Under the pieces are notes generated by a model. It was not told where the DNA came from and did not search any database. It worked only from the letters and a program-made list of their open reading frames with translations. A DNA stretch of 29,734 nucleotides from Victivallales bacterium (GTDB taxonomy: Bacteria > Verrucomicrobiota > Lentisphaeria > Oligosphaerales > Oligosphaeraceae), in assembly GCA_017964325.1 (NCBI GenBank), contig JAGCSE010000074.1, positions 1-29,734 on the forward strand, given 5' to 3'. The first letter of the stretch is position 1; each line of letters begins with the position of its first letter. The translations under genes and the position numbers were made by a program. Positions 15,539 to 23,682 of this stretch are shown here, piece by piece.

Positions 15539-15692
15539 CGTTTTGTTTTAGGCAAAAACTTAATTACTCGAGGCAATTTCAAAATTGCTCAAATGTCTTC
15601 GTTTAGGAAAACACTGATTACTTGGCGTGGCCTTTGGCCGCAACCAAAACGATTAATATGGTCTCTTTGTCTAGGCGTCTTACGTCTTTGTT

Positions 15693-15784
15693 CACGTCTC
15701 ATGTCTCATGTCAAACCGCGCGATGGCGACGCCATTGCGCCCTCCTGCTGGTGGGAGGACGTGAGACGTGAGACATGAGACGTG
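15693..15784. repeat. Nested inverted repeat (large hairpin or cruciform)
   Basis: Bases 15693-15712 pair with 15765-15784 at 19 of 20 positions. The loop contains a second near-perfect dyad at 15718-15740 (arms of 11 bases with one G-T pair around a single central base) and a third small stem at 15740-15745 / 15753-15758. The outer arm on the right is formed by the GTGAGAC array. Confidence 0.8.
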
Positions 15785-15883
15785 AGCTGAGACGGCAGAC
15801 AATAAGACATTAGACGGGAGACGATTAGACGATTAGACGGCAGGAAAATTTTTGTGAAAAAACAAGAAAGTGAATGATAGTAG
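15754..15883 (+). repeat. Dispersed repeat copy 1: GTGAGAC/GATTAGAC array plus 42-base core
   Basis: Starts with GGAGGAC, then GTGAGAC-type heptamers (15761-15788), then octamers ending GATTAGAC twice, then the core at 15842-15883. Copy 2 at 23683-23778 has the same order with fewer units. The cores match at 38 of 42 positions. Confidence 0.85.
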
Positions 15884-15940
15884 TCTAGAGCGGTCAAGCC
15901 GATGAAAATCAGGCAAAAATAAAAGCTTTTGAAATTACCT

Positions 15941-15954
15941 CTACTCATTATTCA
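15941..15954 (-). repeat. Two heptamers carrying the kinase stop codon
   Basis: On the minus strand, TGAATAA followed by TGAGTAG; the stop codon TAA of the kinase (15948-15950) is part of the first unit. The same words form the array at 14559-14579. Confidence 0.6.
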
Positions 15955-17957
15955 TTGATGAGTACGATACGCAAACCGATGTTTGGGGCTTTTTCAGATT
16001 TCTTTCTGCAACTGCGTTTCGCTTTTCGGCAGGATGTGTTGGAATCGTTCCACGAGCCGCCGCGGATTACGCGGTACGTTGTATCTCCATCATAGATGCT
16101 CTCTTTGCCGCACGGATCAGTGTATTGTTTGTCTTTATTATAGGTATCACTTTTCACGCTGCCATCTTCTTCCAGATCGCAAACGTCGAGACACCACTCC
16201 CATACGTTGCCACTCATATCGTAAACGTCCAGCGAGTTGGGAGTCTTCATACCGACGGGATGCGTCGTGCCTTTCTTGCCTTCGCCGTACCATCCGACAC
16301 GTTTCAAATCATTGCTTCCGCTGTATTTGTTGTCGTTGCTTGACAAGTGGCCGCCACGAGCAGCATATTCCCATTGAGCCTCCGTCGGAAGCGTGTATTT
16401 TTCGTTTTTCTCAATATGCCCCGCTTTCCGTTCTTGTTCCGTCAGCTTTTCACAATACGTCACTGCTTCCTCCCACGATACGCATTCCACGGGATAGTCG
16501 TCTCGCTTCTCTCCCGCAAAAGCCGAAGGATTTTCGCCCATGACAGTTTTGTACTGCTTCTGTGTCACCTCAAATCTGCCAATCTTGAAATTTTTAGATA
16601 ACGCCACATGATGCTGTGTTTCATCCTTTCCACGTCCGGCCTCCGCGTCTTCGCTTCCCATCCAGAAATTGCCTGCCAGGACCGTCACCATTTCGGGCAC
16701 GGCTGACATGGCGGATTTCCTTGGAGCGGGCGTTTTCCTTTCATTCTTCCAGGAATCAGCAGTTCCCATCTTCTCCGAAACAATATACTGCTTGTTTTTC
16801 GCTGATTTCGAGCCAAATTTCGCTTTCACAAACACCAAAAGCCCCAACAACAGCAGAACTGGCAGGATGATTCTCCAATGCCGCTTTGTAAAACGCCACA
16901 GCCATATCACAACTTGCCAGCGCAACGCGCGATCCAAAGCGACCACAAAATCCATGCAGCTTGGATAACGCTGTGCCGGATCCTTGGCAAGCCCGCGCGC
17001 CACGATTTCGTTGATTGCTTCAGACTTACCCTTCAAGCGCGCTGGCGGCTGATTCAAAACCTTCTTGCAAAGCTTGTCAGGGTCTTCATCGTCAAATGGC
17101 ACCCGACCGTCAAGCATCTCGTAGGTCAGGACGGCCAACGCGTACAGGTCTGTCGCCGGCCCCTGCGGCGAACCTCTCCACTGCTCCGGCGACTTGTACT
17201 GCCGCGTGCCAGACCTGCCAGTCTCAATCTTAAACAGATACGTATTGCTCATTCGAATCTTGGATGCCAGGCCGAAATCCACGACTTTCACCGTTCCGTC
17301 CAGCAACAACATGACATTGTCCGGCTTGATGTCGCGGTGCATGATGTCCCTTTCATGCGCAAAATCCAGAGCTTCAGCTATTTGCCGCAGGACGGGCAAC
17401 GCGGTTTTCAACGTCAATGTCCCTTCGTGTTTTTTGCGCCGCATCCAATCGAACAACGTTTCACCTTGCACACATTCCATGACTAAAAAATAGTTGCCGT
17501 CGGAATCCGCCTCCAACGTCTTGTATGCTGCGATATTTTGATGGATGAGCATCGAGACAAGGGCGTAGTTTTTCTTCACGTCGTCCATATCAGACTGACT
17601 GTACGACACATGAGGCGGAAGCATTTTCACGGCCACCTCCGTGCCGCTGATTTTGTCGAAGCAACGGTGAACAATACCCATGCCACCGCCGCCAAGCACG
17701 CTCAGCACTTGATAGCGGTTTAGAATCAACGTCCCAGCTGGCAGACCTCCTTTATTGTATCTCAATGGGGTCTGCTTTTTCCCCACAGCCGGCGTTTGGG
17801 CAGTTTCCGCTTCGCTGTTTTCGGAAACGCTGTGGTTCTCCGTGCCGCCCCTGTCCGAGTCGCTGTGGTTCTCCGTGCCGCCCCTGTCCGAGTCGCTGTG
17901 GTTCTCCGTGCCGCCGCCGTGAGTCCCCCATTTCCATTTAATGTCATTTTCACTCAT
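15948..17957 (-). CDS. Transmembrane Ser/Thr kinase fused to an extracytoplasmic FGE/SUMF1-like domain
   Basis: 669 residues. Residues 16-48 carry three near-identical GGTENHS-D/V-S-D/E units encoded by a 33-base repeat. The kinase domain (about 80-345) has the loop LGGGGMGIVHRC, Lys111, HRDIKPDN (Asp209), DFG at 227-229 and SGTRQYKSPEQW. A basic Trp/Arg-rich stretch leads to a membrane helix at about 363-379. Residues 423-669 form an FGE-sulfatase domain: GNFWMGSE, FEVTQKQYKTVMG, LPTEAQWEYAARGG, DMSGNVWEWC and RGGSW. In true FGE the last motif is followed by two cysteines five residues apart; here the first position is Asp639-like and only Cys643 remains, so the oxidase reaction is unlikely and ligand binding more plausible. 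No RBS match lies before the ATG. It diverges from its paralogue at 18249. Confidence 0.9.
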   Translation of the reverse strand: MSENDIKWKWGTHGGGTENHSDSDRGGTENHSDSDRGGTENHSVSENSEAETAQTPAVGKKQTPLRYNKGGLPAGTLILNRYQVLSVLGGGGMGIVHRCFDKISGTEVAVKMLPPHVSYSQSDMDDVKKNYALVSMLIHQNIAAYKTLEADSDGNYFLVMECVQGETLFDWMRRKKHEGTLTLKTALPVLRQIAEALDFAHERDIMHRDIKPDNVMLLLDGTVKVVDFGLASKIRMSNTYLFKIETGRSGTRQYKSPEQWRGSPQGPATDLYALAVLTYEMLDGRVPFDDEDPDKLCKKVLNQPPARLKGKSEAINEIVARGLAKDPAQRYPSCMDFVVALDRALRWQVVIWLWRFTKRHWRIILPVLLLLGLLVFVKAKFGSKSAKNKQYIVSEKMGTADSWKNERKTPAPRKSAMSAVPEMVTVLAGNFWMGSEDAEAGRGKDETQHHVALSKNFKIGRFEVTQKQYKTVMGENPSAFAGEKRDDYPVECVSWEEAVTYCEKLTEQERKAGHIEKNEKYTLPTEAQWEYAARGGHLSSNDNKYSGSNDLKRVGWYGEGKKGTTHPVGMKTPNSLDVYDMSGNVWEWCLDVCDLEEDGSVKSDTYNKDKQYTDPCGKESIYDGDTTYRVIRGGSWNDSNTSCRKAKRSCRKKSEKAPNIGLRIVLINE
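17829..17921 (-). repeat. 33-base tandem repeat coding GGTENHSDSDR
   Basis: Three in-frame copies near the kinase start. The first two are identical and the third diverges after NHS. Unit length (11 codons) equals that of the repeat in the kinase at 7549, though the sequence is unrelated. Confidence 0.85.
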
Positions 17958-18248
17958 TGTTGAAAATCCGTTTTGCTTTCGTTTTCTTGTATCTTTATTA
18001 ATGTATAACGGAGAATCACCACTGCAAAAATTTTCCTTCCAAAAAGCTTTGGCATTAAACAGATGGAACGGTCAAAAGTCTTCACGCATGCGGATTTCAA
18101 GAGGATAGATAAAGACGATGGGAAAATTAGCTGAAAGTGAAACGAAATCGAATGCACGAACGAAAACCATGGGATTTTTTGCAGTATGGATAAACCATTG
18201 TACATTAATGGCAATGGAAAATACGCAAATGGCAATGGAATTTAGATA
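17958..18248. other. 291-base divergent promoter region of the two FGE-kinases
   Basis: Must hold promoters for both kinases. It contains a minus-strand copy of the word AGGAAAATTTTTG (18025-18037), also found in the repeat cores at 15842 and 23737, and a direct repeat at 18207-18240. I cannot place -35/-10 boxes securely. Confidence 0.5.
18207..18240 (+). promoter_or_regulatory. 13-base direct repeat spaced by two helical turns before the kinase start
   Basis: AATGGCAATGGAA occurs at 18207-18219 and 18228-18240, 21 bases apart, ending 8 bases before the ATG at 18249. Same-face spacing fits a binding site for a dimer of a regulator. Confidence 0.45.
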
Positions 18249-20357
18249 ATGAGTGAAGACGAGAAAGAACAGGAATCGCAGCATGACGGTTTGACGGAGA
18301 ATCACTTCGATTCGGAACGTGACGCTACCGTCAACCACAGTGACAAGACGTTGAATCACAGCGATTCGGACGATGACGGCGGCCCTGGCAGGGGGCGGAC
18401 ACAGGCTCCAACGGGATATGATGTCGGTGGCCCCATAAAGGTTGGGGCGCTGATTCTCGGGCGTTACGAAGTGCTTTCCGAGCTTGGCCGCGGCGGCATG
18501 GGCGTGGTTTACCGCTGCTTTGACAAAATCGGCGGCACGGAGGTCGCCGTGAAGTCGTTGCCACCTGAAGTGTCTCATAGCGAATATGATATGGAGGACG
18601 TGAAGGACAATTACGCCCTCGTTTCGAAACTCGTCCACCAGAACATCGCGACATACAAGACGTTGGAGAAGGACAGCGAAGGCGACTACTACGTGGTCAT
18701 GGAATATGTGCAGGGCGAGGAGCTGCGCCGCTGGATGCGGCGGAAACGCCGCGAAGGGGAGCTGACATTGGAAACAGTGCTTCCTGTCCTGCGGCAAGTG
18801 GCTGAGGCCCTGGATTTTGCGCATCACAAGAAGGTCATCCACCGCGATGTGAAGCCCGCCAACGTCATGGTGGAGTCTGATGGAACGGTGAAGATTCTGG
18901 ATTTCGGTCTTGCCGCGCAGATTCGGACTAGTTTTTCGCACGTTTCGAATGCCGTGACGGGCAAATCTGGCACGCGGCAGTATATGTCGACAGAGCAGTG
19001 GCGCGGCCAGCCGCAGGGGGCGGCCGCTGACCAGTATGCGCTGGCGGCGATGGCCTACGAGATGCTTGGCGGCCGCGTGCCGTTTGACAACGAAGACCCT
19101 GGCGTGCTGCGTGAAATCGTGTTGAAGGAGCAACCGCCATGTATTGAGGAGATGCCCAAAAGTGTCAATGAAGCTTTGGCACGCGGACTTGCCAAGGATG
19201 CAAAACAGCGTTTTGCGAGCTGTTTGGAATTTGTTTCGGCGTTGGAAAAGGCAGGAAAGGCGGAAATAACGGAAACTGCGCAAACTGCTGGCAAAAAGGA
19301 ACCTGTGGCGAATGTCCCGCCAGTTGTGACTCCACAACCGCCGCCAGTGCAGCCTCCGAAAGTACAGCCTATTGCGAGGCAGCCAGTGGAACCACCACAA
19401 GGGCAACCTAATGCGATTTCACAAAAGAGCAAACAAACGCAGCCTTCTGGTAATGTGCATGTAAAACAGTTGGTGATTGGTCTTGCGGTGGTTATGGTGG
19501 TTTTGGGAGTGGGGCTAGTCATGCTTTGGGAACCAAGAGAACATCATGAGACGGCCAATCCATCTGTTACGAATACGGCAGAGGAAGCCGCTGAAACAAT
19601 AGCGACGGCCAATCAATCTGTTACGGAGTCCGCAGGCAAAGGGATTGAATATAAGACGATAAACCTGCCCGGCGGCGTGGAGCTGAAGATGGTGAAGATC
19701 AAGCCTGGCAGCTTTACGAATACGGACGTAAACAAGACGTTCACGCTGACCCGTGATTATTGGCTTGGGGTGTACGAAGTGACGCAGGAGCAGTACAAGG
19801 CGGTCATGGGCAACAATCCGTCGTTTAACGACAAGGGCGGAAAGTATCCAGTGGAAACTGTTAAGTGGACGGATGCAGATGCGTTTTGCAGAAAACTGAA
19901 CGAAAAGTGCGAAGCCCAGTTGCCGAAAGGCTATCGGTTCGACCTTCCGACGGAGGCGCAGTGGGAGTACGCCTGCCGTGCGGGCACGACGACGGACTAT
20001 CATTTTGGGAACGGTATCGACAGCTCCAAGGCCAACTATGATCACGACGGGGCATTGAGTGAAAGAATTGATAGAAAAGACACGACAAGGGAAGTGGGAA
20101 GCTACCAGCCGAATGCTGGGGGACTTTACGAAATGCATGGGAACGTAATGGAATGGTGTCGCGATTGGTACGACAGCGATTGGAGCCACAATCCAGAGAC
20201 GCTGGCGGGCATGGAGATTAGCGGGGAGCGCGTGCTGCGTGGGGGCGGCTGGAGGCTCCTCGCAAGGGGCTGCCGTTCGGCGTATCGCAGAAGTGGTGCT
20301 CCGTCGGATGGCCATAACGACCTCGGTTTCCGCGTCGCTCTTGTCCCAGTTCAATGA
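18249..20357 (+). CDS. Transmembrane Ser/Thr kinase fused to an extracytoplasmic FGE/SUMF1-like domain, with a variable-region-like tail
   Basis: 702 residues. Residues 15-42 carry TENHFDSE, TVNHSD and TLNHSDSD, echoing its divergent paralogue. The kinase domain (about 72-335) has LGRGGMGVVYRC, Lys102, HRDVKPAN (Asp200), DFG at 218-220 and SGTRQYMSTEQW. A Pro/Gln/Val linker (about 350-400) leads to a membrane helix at about 407-426. The FGE-like domain (about 468-702) has PGSF, YWLGVYEVTQEQYKAVMG, LPTEAQWEYACRAG, MHGNVMEWCRDWYDSDW and RVLRGGGW, then the tail ARGCRSAYRRSG and NDLGFRVAL. Only one of the two FGE cysteines remains (Cys675). The tail has the spacing of a C-type-lectin-fold variable region of diversity-generating retroelement targets. 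A terminator follows at 20407. Confidence 0.9.
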   Translation: MSEDEKEQESQHDGLTENHFDSERDATVNHSDKTLNHSDSDDDGGPGRGRTQAPTGYDVGGPIKVGALILGRYEVLSELGRGGMGVVYRCFDKIGGTEVAVKSLPPEVSHSEYDMEDVKDNYALVSKLVHQNIATYKTLEKDSEGDYYVVMEYVQGEELRRWMRRKRREGELTLETVLPVLRQVAEALDFAHHKKVIHRDVKPANVMVESDGTVKILDFGLAAQIRTSFSHVSNAVTGKSGTRQYMSTEQWRGQPQGAAADQYALAAMAYEMLGGRVPFDNEDPGVLREIVLKEQPPCIEEMPKSVNEALARGLAKDAKQRFASCLEFVSALEKAGKAEITETAQTAGKKEPVANVPPVVTPQPPPVQPPKVQPIARQPVEPPQGQPNAISQKSKQTQPSGNVHVKQLVIGLAVVMVVLGVGLVMLWEPREHHETANPSVTNTAEEAAETIATANQSVTESAGKGIEYKTINLPGGVELKMVKIKPGSFTNTDVNKTFTLTRDYWLGVYEVTQEQYKAVMGNNPSFNDKGGKYPVETVKWTDADAFCRKLNEKCEAQLPKGYRFDLPTEAQWEYACRAGTTTDYHFGNGIDSSKANYDHDGALSERIDRKDTTREVGSYQPNAGGLYEMHGNVMEWCRDWYDSDWSHNPETLAGMEISGERVLRGGGWRLLARGCRSAYRRSGAPSDGHNDLGFRVALVPVQ

Positions 20358-20406
20358 TGGCATCCATTCCTTACCTTGAGCGTGCGGAGCCGTCGGCGAA
20401 AACGAT

Positions 20407-20434
20407 GCCGCCGTCAGGCGGCCGATTTTTTTTT
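20407..20434 (+). terminator. Rho-independent terminator after the kinase
   Basis: GCCGCC-GTCA-GGCGGC forms a 6-base stem with a 4-base loop (20407-20422). After CGA comes a run of nine T (20426-20434). It ends the kinase transcript 50 bases after the stop. Confidence 0.75.
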
Positions 20435-20501
20435 GCGAAAAGCGAAAAGCTGAAAGCAAATGCAAGATGTTGGGGTGAGGAAATTTGAGGGGAGGCTAGA
20501 A

Positions 20502-20627
20502 GCTCTAGATGCGCTAGAGGCGCTAGATGCGCTAGAGGCTCTAGATGCGCTAGAGGCTCTAGATGCGCTAGAGGCGCTAGATGCGCTAGATGCGCTAGAT
20601 GCGCTAGAGGCGCTAAAGGCGCTAGCC
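20502..20627 (+). repeat. Tandem 9-mer array, 14 units, each with a CTAG or near match
   Basis: Units are GCGCTAGAT, GCGCTAGAG or GCTCTAGAT, with the last two GCGCTAAAG and GCGCTAGCC. Thirteen of fourteen contain CTAG, a tetranucleotide usually rare in bacterial DNA. The array ends 31 bases before the hydrolase start. Confidence 0.95.
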
Positions 20628-20658
20628 ATAAGCATCTATATACAAAGGAACTGCAAAT

Positions 20659-23646
20659 ATGAAAAAAATACTATTAGTTTGTACATTGGCGGCGGTGGCG
20701 GCGTTTGGCGAGGCGAACCGCCTCATGGTCGTGGATGCGGAAGGCGTGCTCCGTTATCGCGACAACGGCGAGGAGGTGGCGTTGTTCGGCGTGAACTACT
20801 ATCCTTCTTTTTCCAGTGATTTCGCGGTCTTGAAGGCGCGTGGATTCGATCACAAGGAGGCCATTCGGCAGGATTTGGCCCATTTGCAGCGCATGGGGCT
20901 GACGACGCTCCGCCTCCATTGCTTCGAACGCGAGTTCAGTGACAAAGACGGCAATTTCATCGACAACGAACACGTCGATATTCTCGACTATCTCATTGTG
21001 GAATGCGCGAAGCGCGACATTTATGTAGCGTTGACGCCCATCGCCTGGTGGGGCTCCAAAGGCGGCAGCCCGGACTGCTTCGCATCCCGCTATGATACCA
21101 TTCAAGAAATGATTTCCGACCGTGCGTCATGGGGCTACATGGCGAATTTCCTCGAACAGTTTGGCAAACACGTCAATCGTTACAATGGAAAGACTTACGC
21201 TGAAGATCCCGCCATTCCCGTCTTCGAACTCATCAACGAACCATTGTATGAAAAAGACTTTCCAAAAGAGGACATTACGGCATTTGTGAACGCGTTGGTG
21301 GCCGGCTTGCGGAAATCCGGCACTAAGAAGCCGATTTTCTTCAGCGTGTGGCAGAATACGCAAGTCCCTGTGTCCAAGGCGAATATACAAGGCGTAACTC
21401 ATGGCTGGTATCCTTCGGGGCTGCTGAACCGTCGGACATTGACGGAGAATTACCTGCCGAAAATTGACAAATTCCTGAATGAATTCTACGATCCCGCCCT
21501 TAAAAGCAAGGCACGGATGATTTATGAGTTCGACTGCGCGGACATCCATCAGACGACGATGTATCCCGCTATGGCACGGTCGTTTAGAAATGCAGGGGCG
21601 CAGATTGCCGCGCAGTTCCAATATGACCTTCTGGAGTTGGCGCCGAACAACCAACATTGGCAGACACATTATCTGAACCTGCTCTACACGCCTGGAAAGG
21701 CGGTTGGCTTCGCCATCGCGGCGGAGGTATTCCGTCGGATACCACGTCATTTCCAATACGGCAAATATCCTGCCAGTTGCACGTTTGGCGATTTTAAATT
21801 ATCATACGAAAATGATTTGTCTGAGATGGTGACGGAGACGGATTTCCTATATACAAACGATACAGCTACGATGCCGCCTAATCCATTGGCGCTGAAACGC
21901 GTATGGGGTGTCGGCAGTTCGCCTGTTGTCCGCTATGGCGGCACAGGGGCATATTTTCTGGACAAGTTGGGCGACGGCGAATGGTTGCTGGAGATCTATC
22001 CAGATGCGTTGATGATCAAAGACCCGTATGTCGGCGGTTTGCAGGAGAAAGTACGACTGTTGGACAACGATAATGGAATCGTCGTGAATCTTCCTGATCT
22101 GGGCAATGATTTTTCCGTCTGGCGGGAGGAAAAAAGCGGTCGCGCATTTGAGAAGAGCGCCGTGAATGGTGGAGTCATTCTTAATCATGCAGGACGTTAC
22201 CGCTTGGTGCGGAAAGGGATGGAGGCAAAATTTGATATCGCTTCTTTGAACCGTGAGTTTGTTTTGCCGTCGATTCCGAAAGAAAACAACCAGCCTGTGT
22301 TCAATGTCAAAGTCGATTCATTTTGCGAAGACGCCGACGGAATCATGACAGCGACGGGCGTTGTATCGAAAGACTGCACGAGATTGGAAGTCGTTGTGAC
22401 GCCGATGGATGGCGGTGAAGCCGTTCATGCGCCGTTGACGGAAATGCGAAAGTTCTCCTATCGTGCCGTCTTGCCGAAGGAAAAGATGAAGAAAGGAATG
22501 TATCTTGTTCATGTCGAACATGAAGCGAATGGCAAGACACTTGTGTTTCCAGGTGGAAAGACATTGACTAAAGCGGTCGTGAAGCCCGGTCAGGCATGGT
22601 CCGCTCTGCGCATCGATGAAAACACGCCGCTTGGCGAGAATAGGACAAGCGGCGACGGGCATGTCTATTCATATTCATATAATTCTGAAAACAAAAGCAT
22701 AAGGATTGCGGCAGATGGTTTTGGGACGGGGCGCGCCGCCACTGGCATGCGTTTCACTTTGACGCCGCCGCCAGTAGATGCCGCCGTAACGACTCTGCGG
22801 CTTCGGCTGCGTGGCGGTGAAAACACGACGGCCGTAGAGGTCGGCGTGATCCATGACGGTTCCCACGCATACGGGAAGCCCGTCATGCTGACGACGACAT
22901 GGCAGGATGTGGAAATTCCTTTGGCGCAATTACCTGCATTGTGGAACACACAGGATGGCGTGGCGAATGCGGCATTGGCGAAGGAACTTAGTTTGATAAC
23001 GGGAACATGGTTGTTTCCAACCTTGCGCGAAAAGCCCCATTGGGTGGAAATTCAACGGGCGGATTGGGTGTACCGGCCCGATGAGCCGCTGTTGCATGTC
23101 AGGGGCAAAGACGATCCACCCGTGCTCGTTGATTTCGACAACGGCGTCGTCCCGCTGTCGAGAGGTCCGTCGCTCAGCATTTCAGTCTTTGGCATGGATG
23201 AGGGACGGCTGGCGTGGCGTTGGTCGGCTTCATCATTCAGCAACAAAGGCGGAGGGCAGGATTTCTCCACGGCACGACCAGCCGTATCGCCGTCATTCAA
23301 ACAGCAGTTGAATGCGGAAAAGACGTACAAGACGATTGTTCTGACGGTGCGCGCCCTCTGTCCGTGGACGGACAAGGTGGAGATGGTTTTCATTGAATCC
23401 GACGGTTCCGCATGGGGCATGAATGTCCCATTGACGACTGAATGGCAACGTATTAGGATTCCGATTGAGAAACTGTACCTATTCCGGCATTGGGGCGGAC
23501 AGCCCGAAAATCGCGGCGGTGAAGGAGACAAGTTGAATGTCCATGATATCACGGGATGCAGTTTTTGCTTTGGAAAGTTCTTGTATCGTGATACATACGA
23601 TCGCCCGCATGCGTTGGAAATCCAAGAGACCGTGCTGGAGGAGTAA
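20659..23646 (+). CDS. Secreted GH5-like glycoside hydrolase with C-terminal carbohydrate-binding-like modules
   Basis: 995 residues. The RBS AAAGGAA (20644-20650) lies 8 bases before the ATG. The signal peptide is MKKILLVCTLAAVAAFGEA. A TIM-barrel catalytic domain (about 25-370) has LRLHCFE, VALTPIAWWG, FELINEPLY with the candidate acid/base Glu194 and MIYEFDC with candidate nucleophile Glu290, as in clan GH-A enzymes of the GH5 type. A beta-rich middle (about 375-560) and two beta-sandwich-like parts (about 600-790 and 800-995) follow; their WQDVEIPLAQL and WQRIRIPIEKL segments resemble CBM11/CIA30-like modules. The substrate is not clear; mannan, glucan or related chains are possible. The downstream SDR and dehydratase suggest a carbohydrate pathway. 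The GH5 subfamily cannot be set by eye. Confidence 0.8.
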   Translation: MKKILLVCTLAAVAAFGEANRLMVVDAEGVLRYRDNGEEVALFGVNYYPSFSSDFAVLKARGFDHKEAIRQDLAHLQRMGLTTLRLHCFEREFSDKDGNFIDNEHVDILDYLIVECAKRDIYVALTPIAWWGSKGGSPDCFASRYDTIQEMISDRASWGYMANFLEQFGKHVNRYNGKTYAEDPAIPVFELINEPLYEKDFPKEDITAFVNALVAGLRKSGTKKPIFFSVWQNTQVPVSKANIQGVTHGWYPSGLLNRRTLTENYLPKIDKFLNEFYDPALKSKARMIYEFDCADIHQTTMYPAMARSFRNAGAQIAAQFQYDLLELAPNNQHWQTHYLNLLYTPGKAVGFAIAAEVFRRIPRHFQYGKYPASCTFGDFKLSYENDLSEMVTETDFLYTNDTATMPPNPLALKRVWGVGSSPVVRYGGTGAYFLDKLGDGEWLLEIYPDALMIKDPYVGGLQEKVRLLDNDNGIVVNLPDLGNDFSVWREEKSGRAFEKSAVNGGVILNHAGRYRLVRKGMEAKFDIASLNREFVLPSIPKENNQPVFNVKVDSFCEDADGIMTATGVVSKDCTRLEVVVTPMDGGEAVHAPLTEMRKFSYRAVLPKEKMKKGMYLVHVEHEANGKTLVFPGGKTLTKAVVKPGQAWSALRIDENTPLGENRTSGDGHVYSYSYNSENKSIRIAADGFGTGRAATGMRFTLTPPPVDAAVTTLRLRLRGGENTTAVEVGVIHDGSHAYGKPVMLTTTWQDVEIPLAQLPALWNTQDGVANAALAKELSLITGTWLFPTLREKPHWVEIQRADWVYRPDEPLLHVRGKDDPPVLVDFDNGVVPLSRGPSLSISVFGMDEGRLAWRWSASSFSNKGGGQDFSTARPAVSPSFKQQLNAEKTYKTIVLTVRALCPWTDKVEMVFIESDGSAWGMNVPLTTEWQRIRIPIEKLYLFRHWGGQPENRGGEGDKLNVHDITGCSFCFGKFLYRDTYDRPHALEIQETVLEE

Positions 23647-23682
23647 TGAAATCATAGATATAATTGGAACCACTCTACTGGG

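Larger units (their letters stand above)
15539..15947. other. 409-base repeat-rich region between convergent genes
   Basis: Contains, in order: an inverted repeat GCAATTT/AAATTGC near 15573-15588 without a T-tract; the nested inverted repeat at 15693-15784; a 7/8-mer array at 15754-15840; and the 42-base repeat core at 15842-15883 shared with 23737-23778. No credible gene is seen. Confidence 0.75.
20358..20658. other. 301-base intergenic region: terminator and 9-mer array
   Basis: Holds the terminator at 20407-20434, the GGGGAGGCTAGAAGCTCTAG segment at 20489-20508 shared with 5591-5610, the 9-mer array at 20502-20627 and the RBS of the hydrolase. No gene is called: the frame open through the 9-mers is a consequence of the 9-base period. 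Confidence 0.75.

Noticed and set aside
18072..20465. Minus-strand frames of 444 and 316 codons opposite the kinase
   Set aside because: Antisense shadows of a well-supported kinase with complete motifs; Arg/His-rich composition is typical of shadows.
20460..20819. Plus-strand frame of 119 codons coding Ala-Leu-Glu/Asp repeats through the 9-mer array
   Set aside because: Openness follows from a 9-base period; it overlaps the hydrolase start in another frame and has no RBS.
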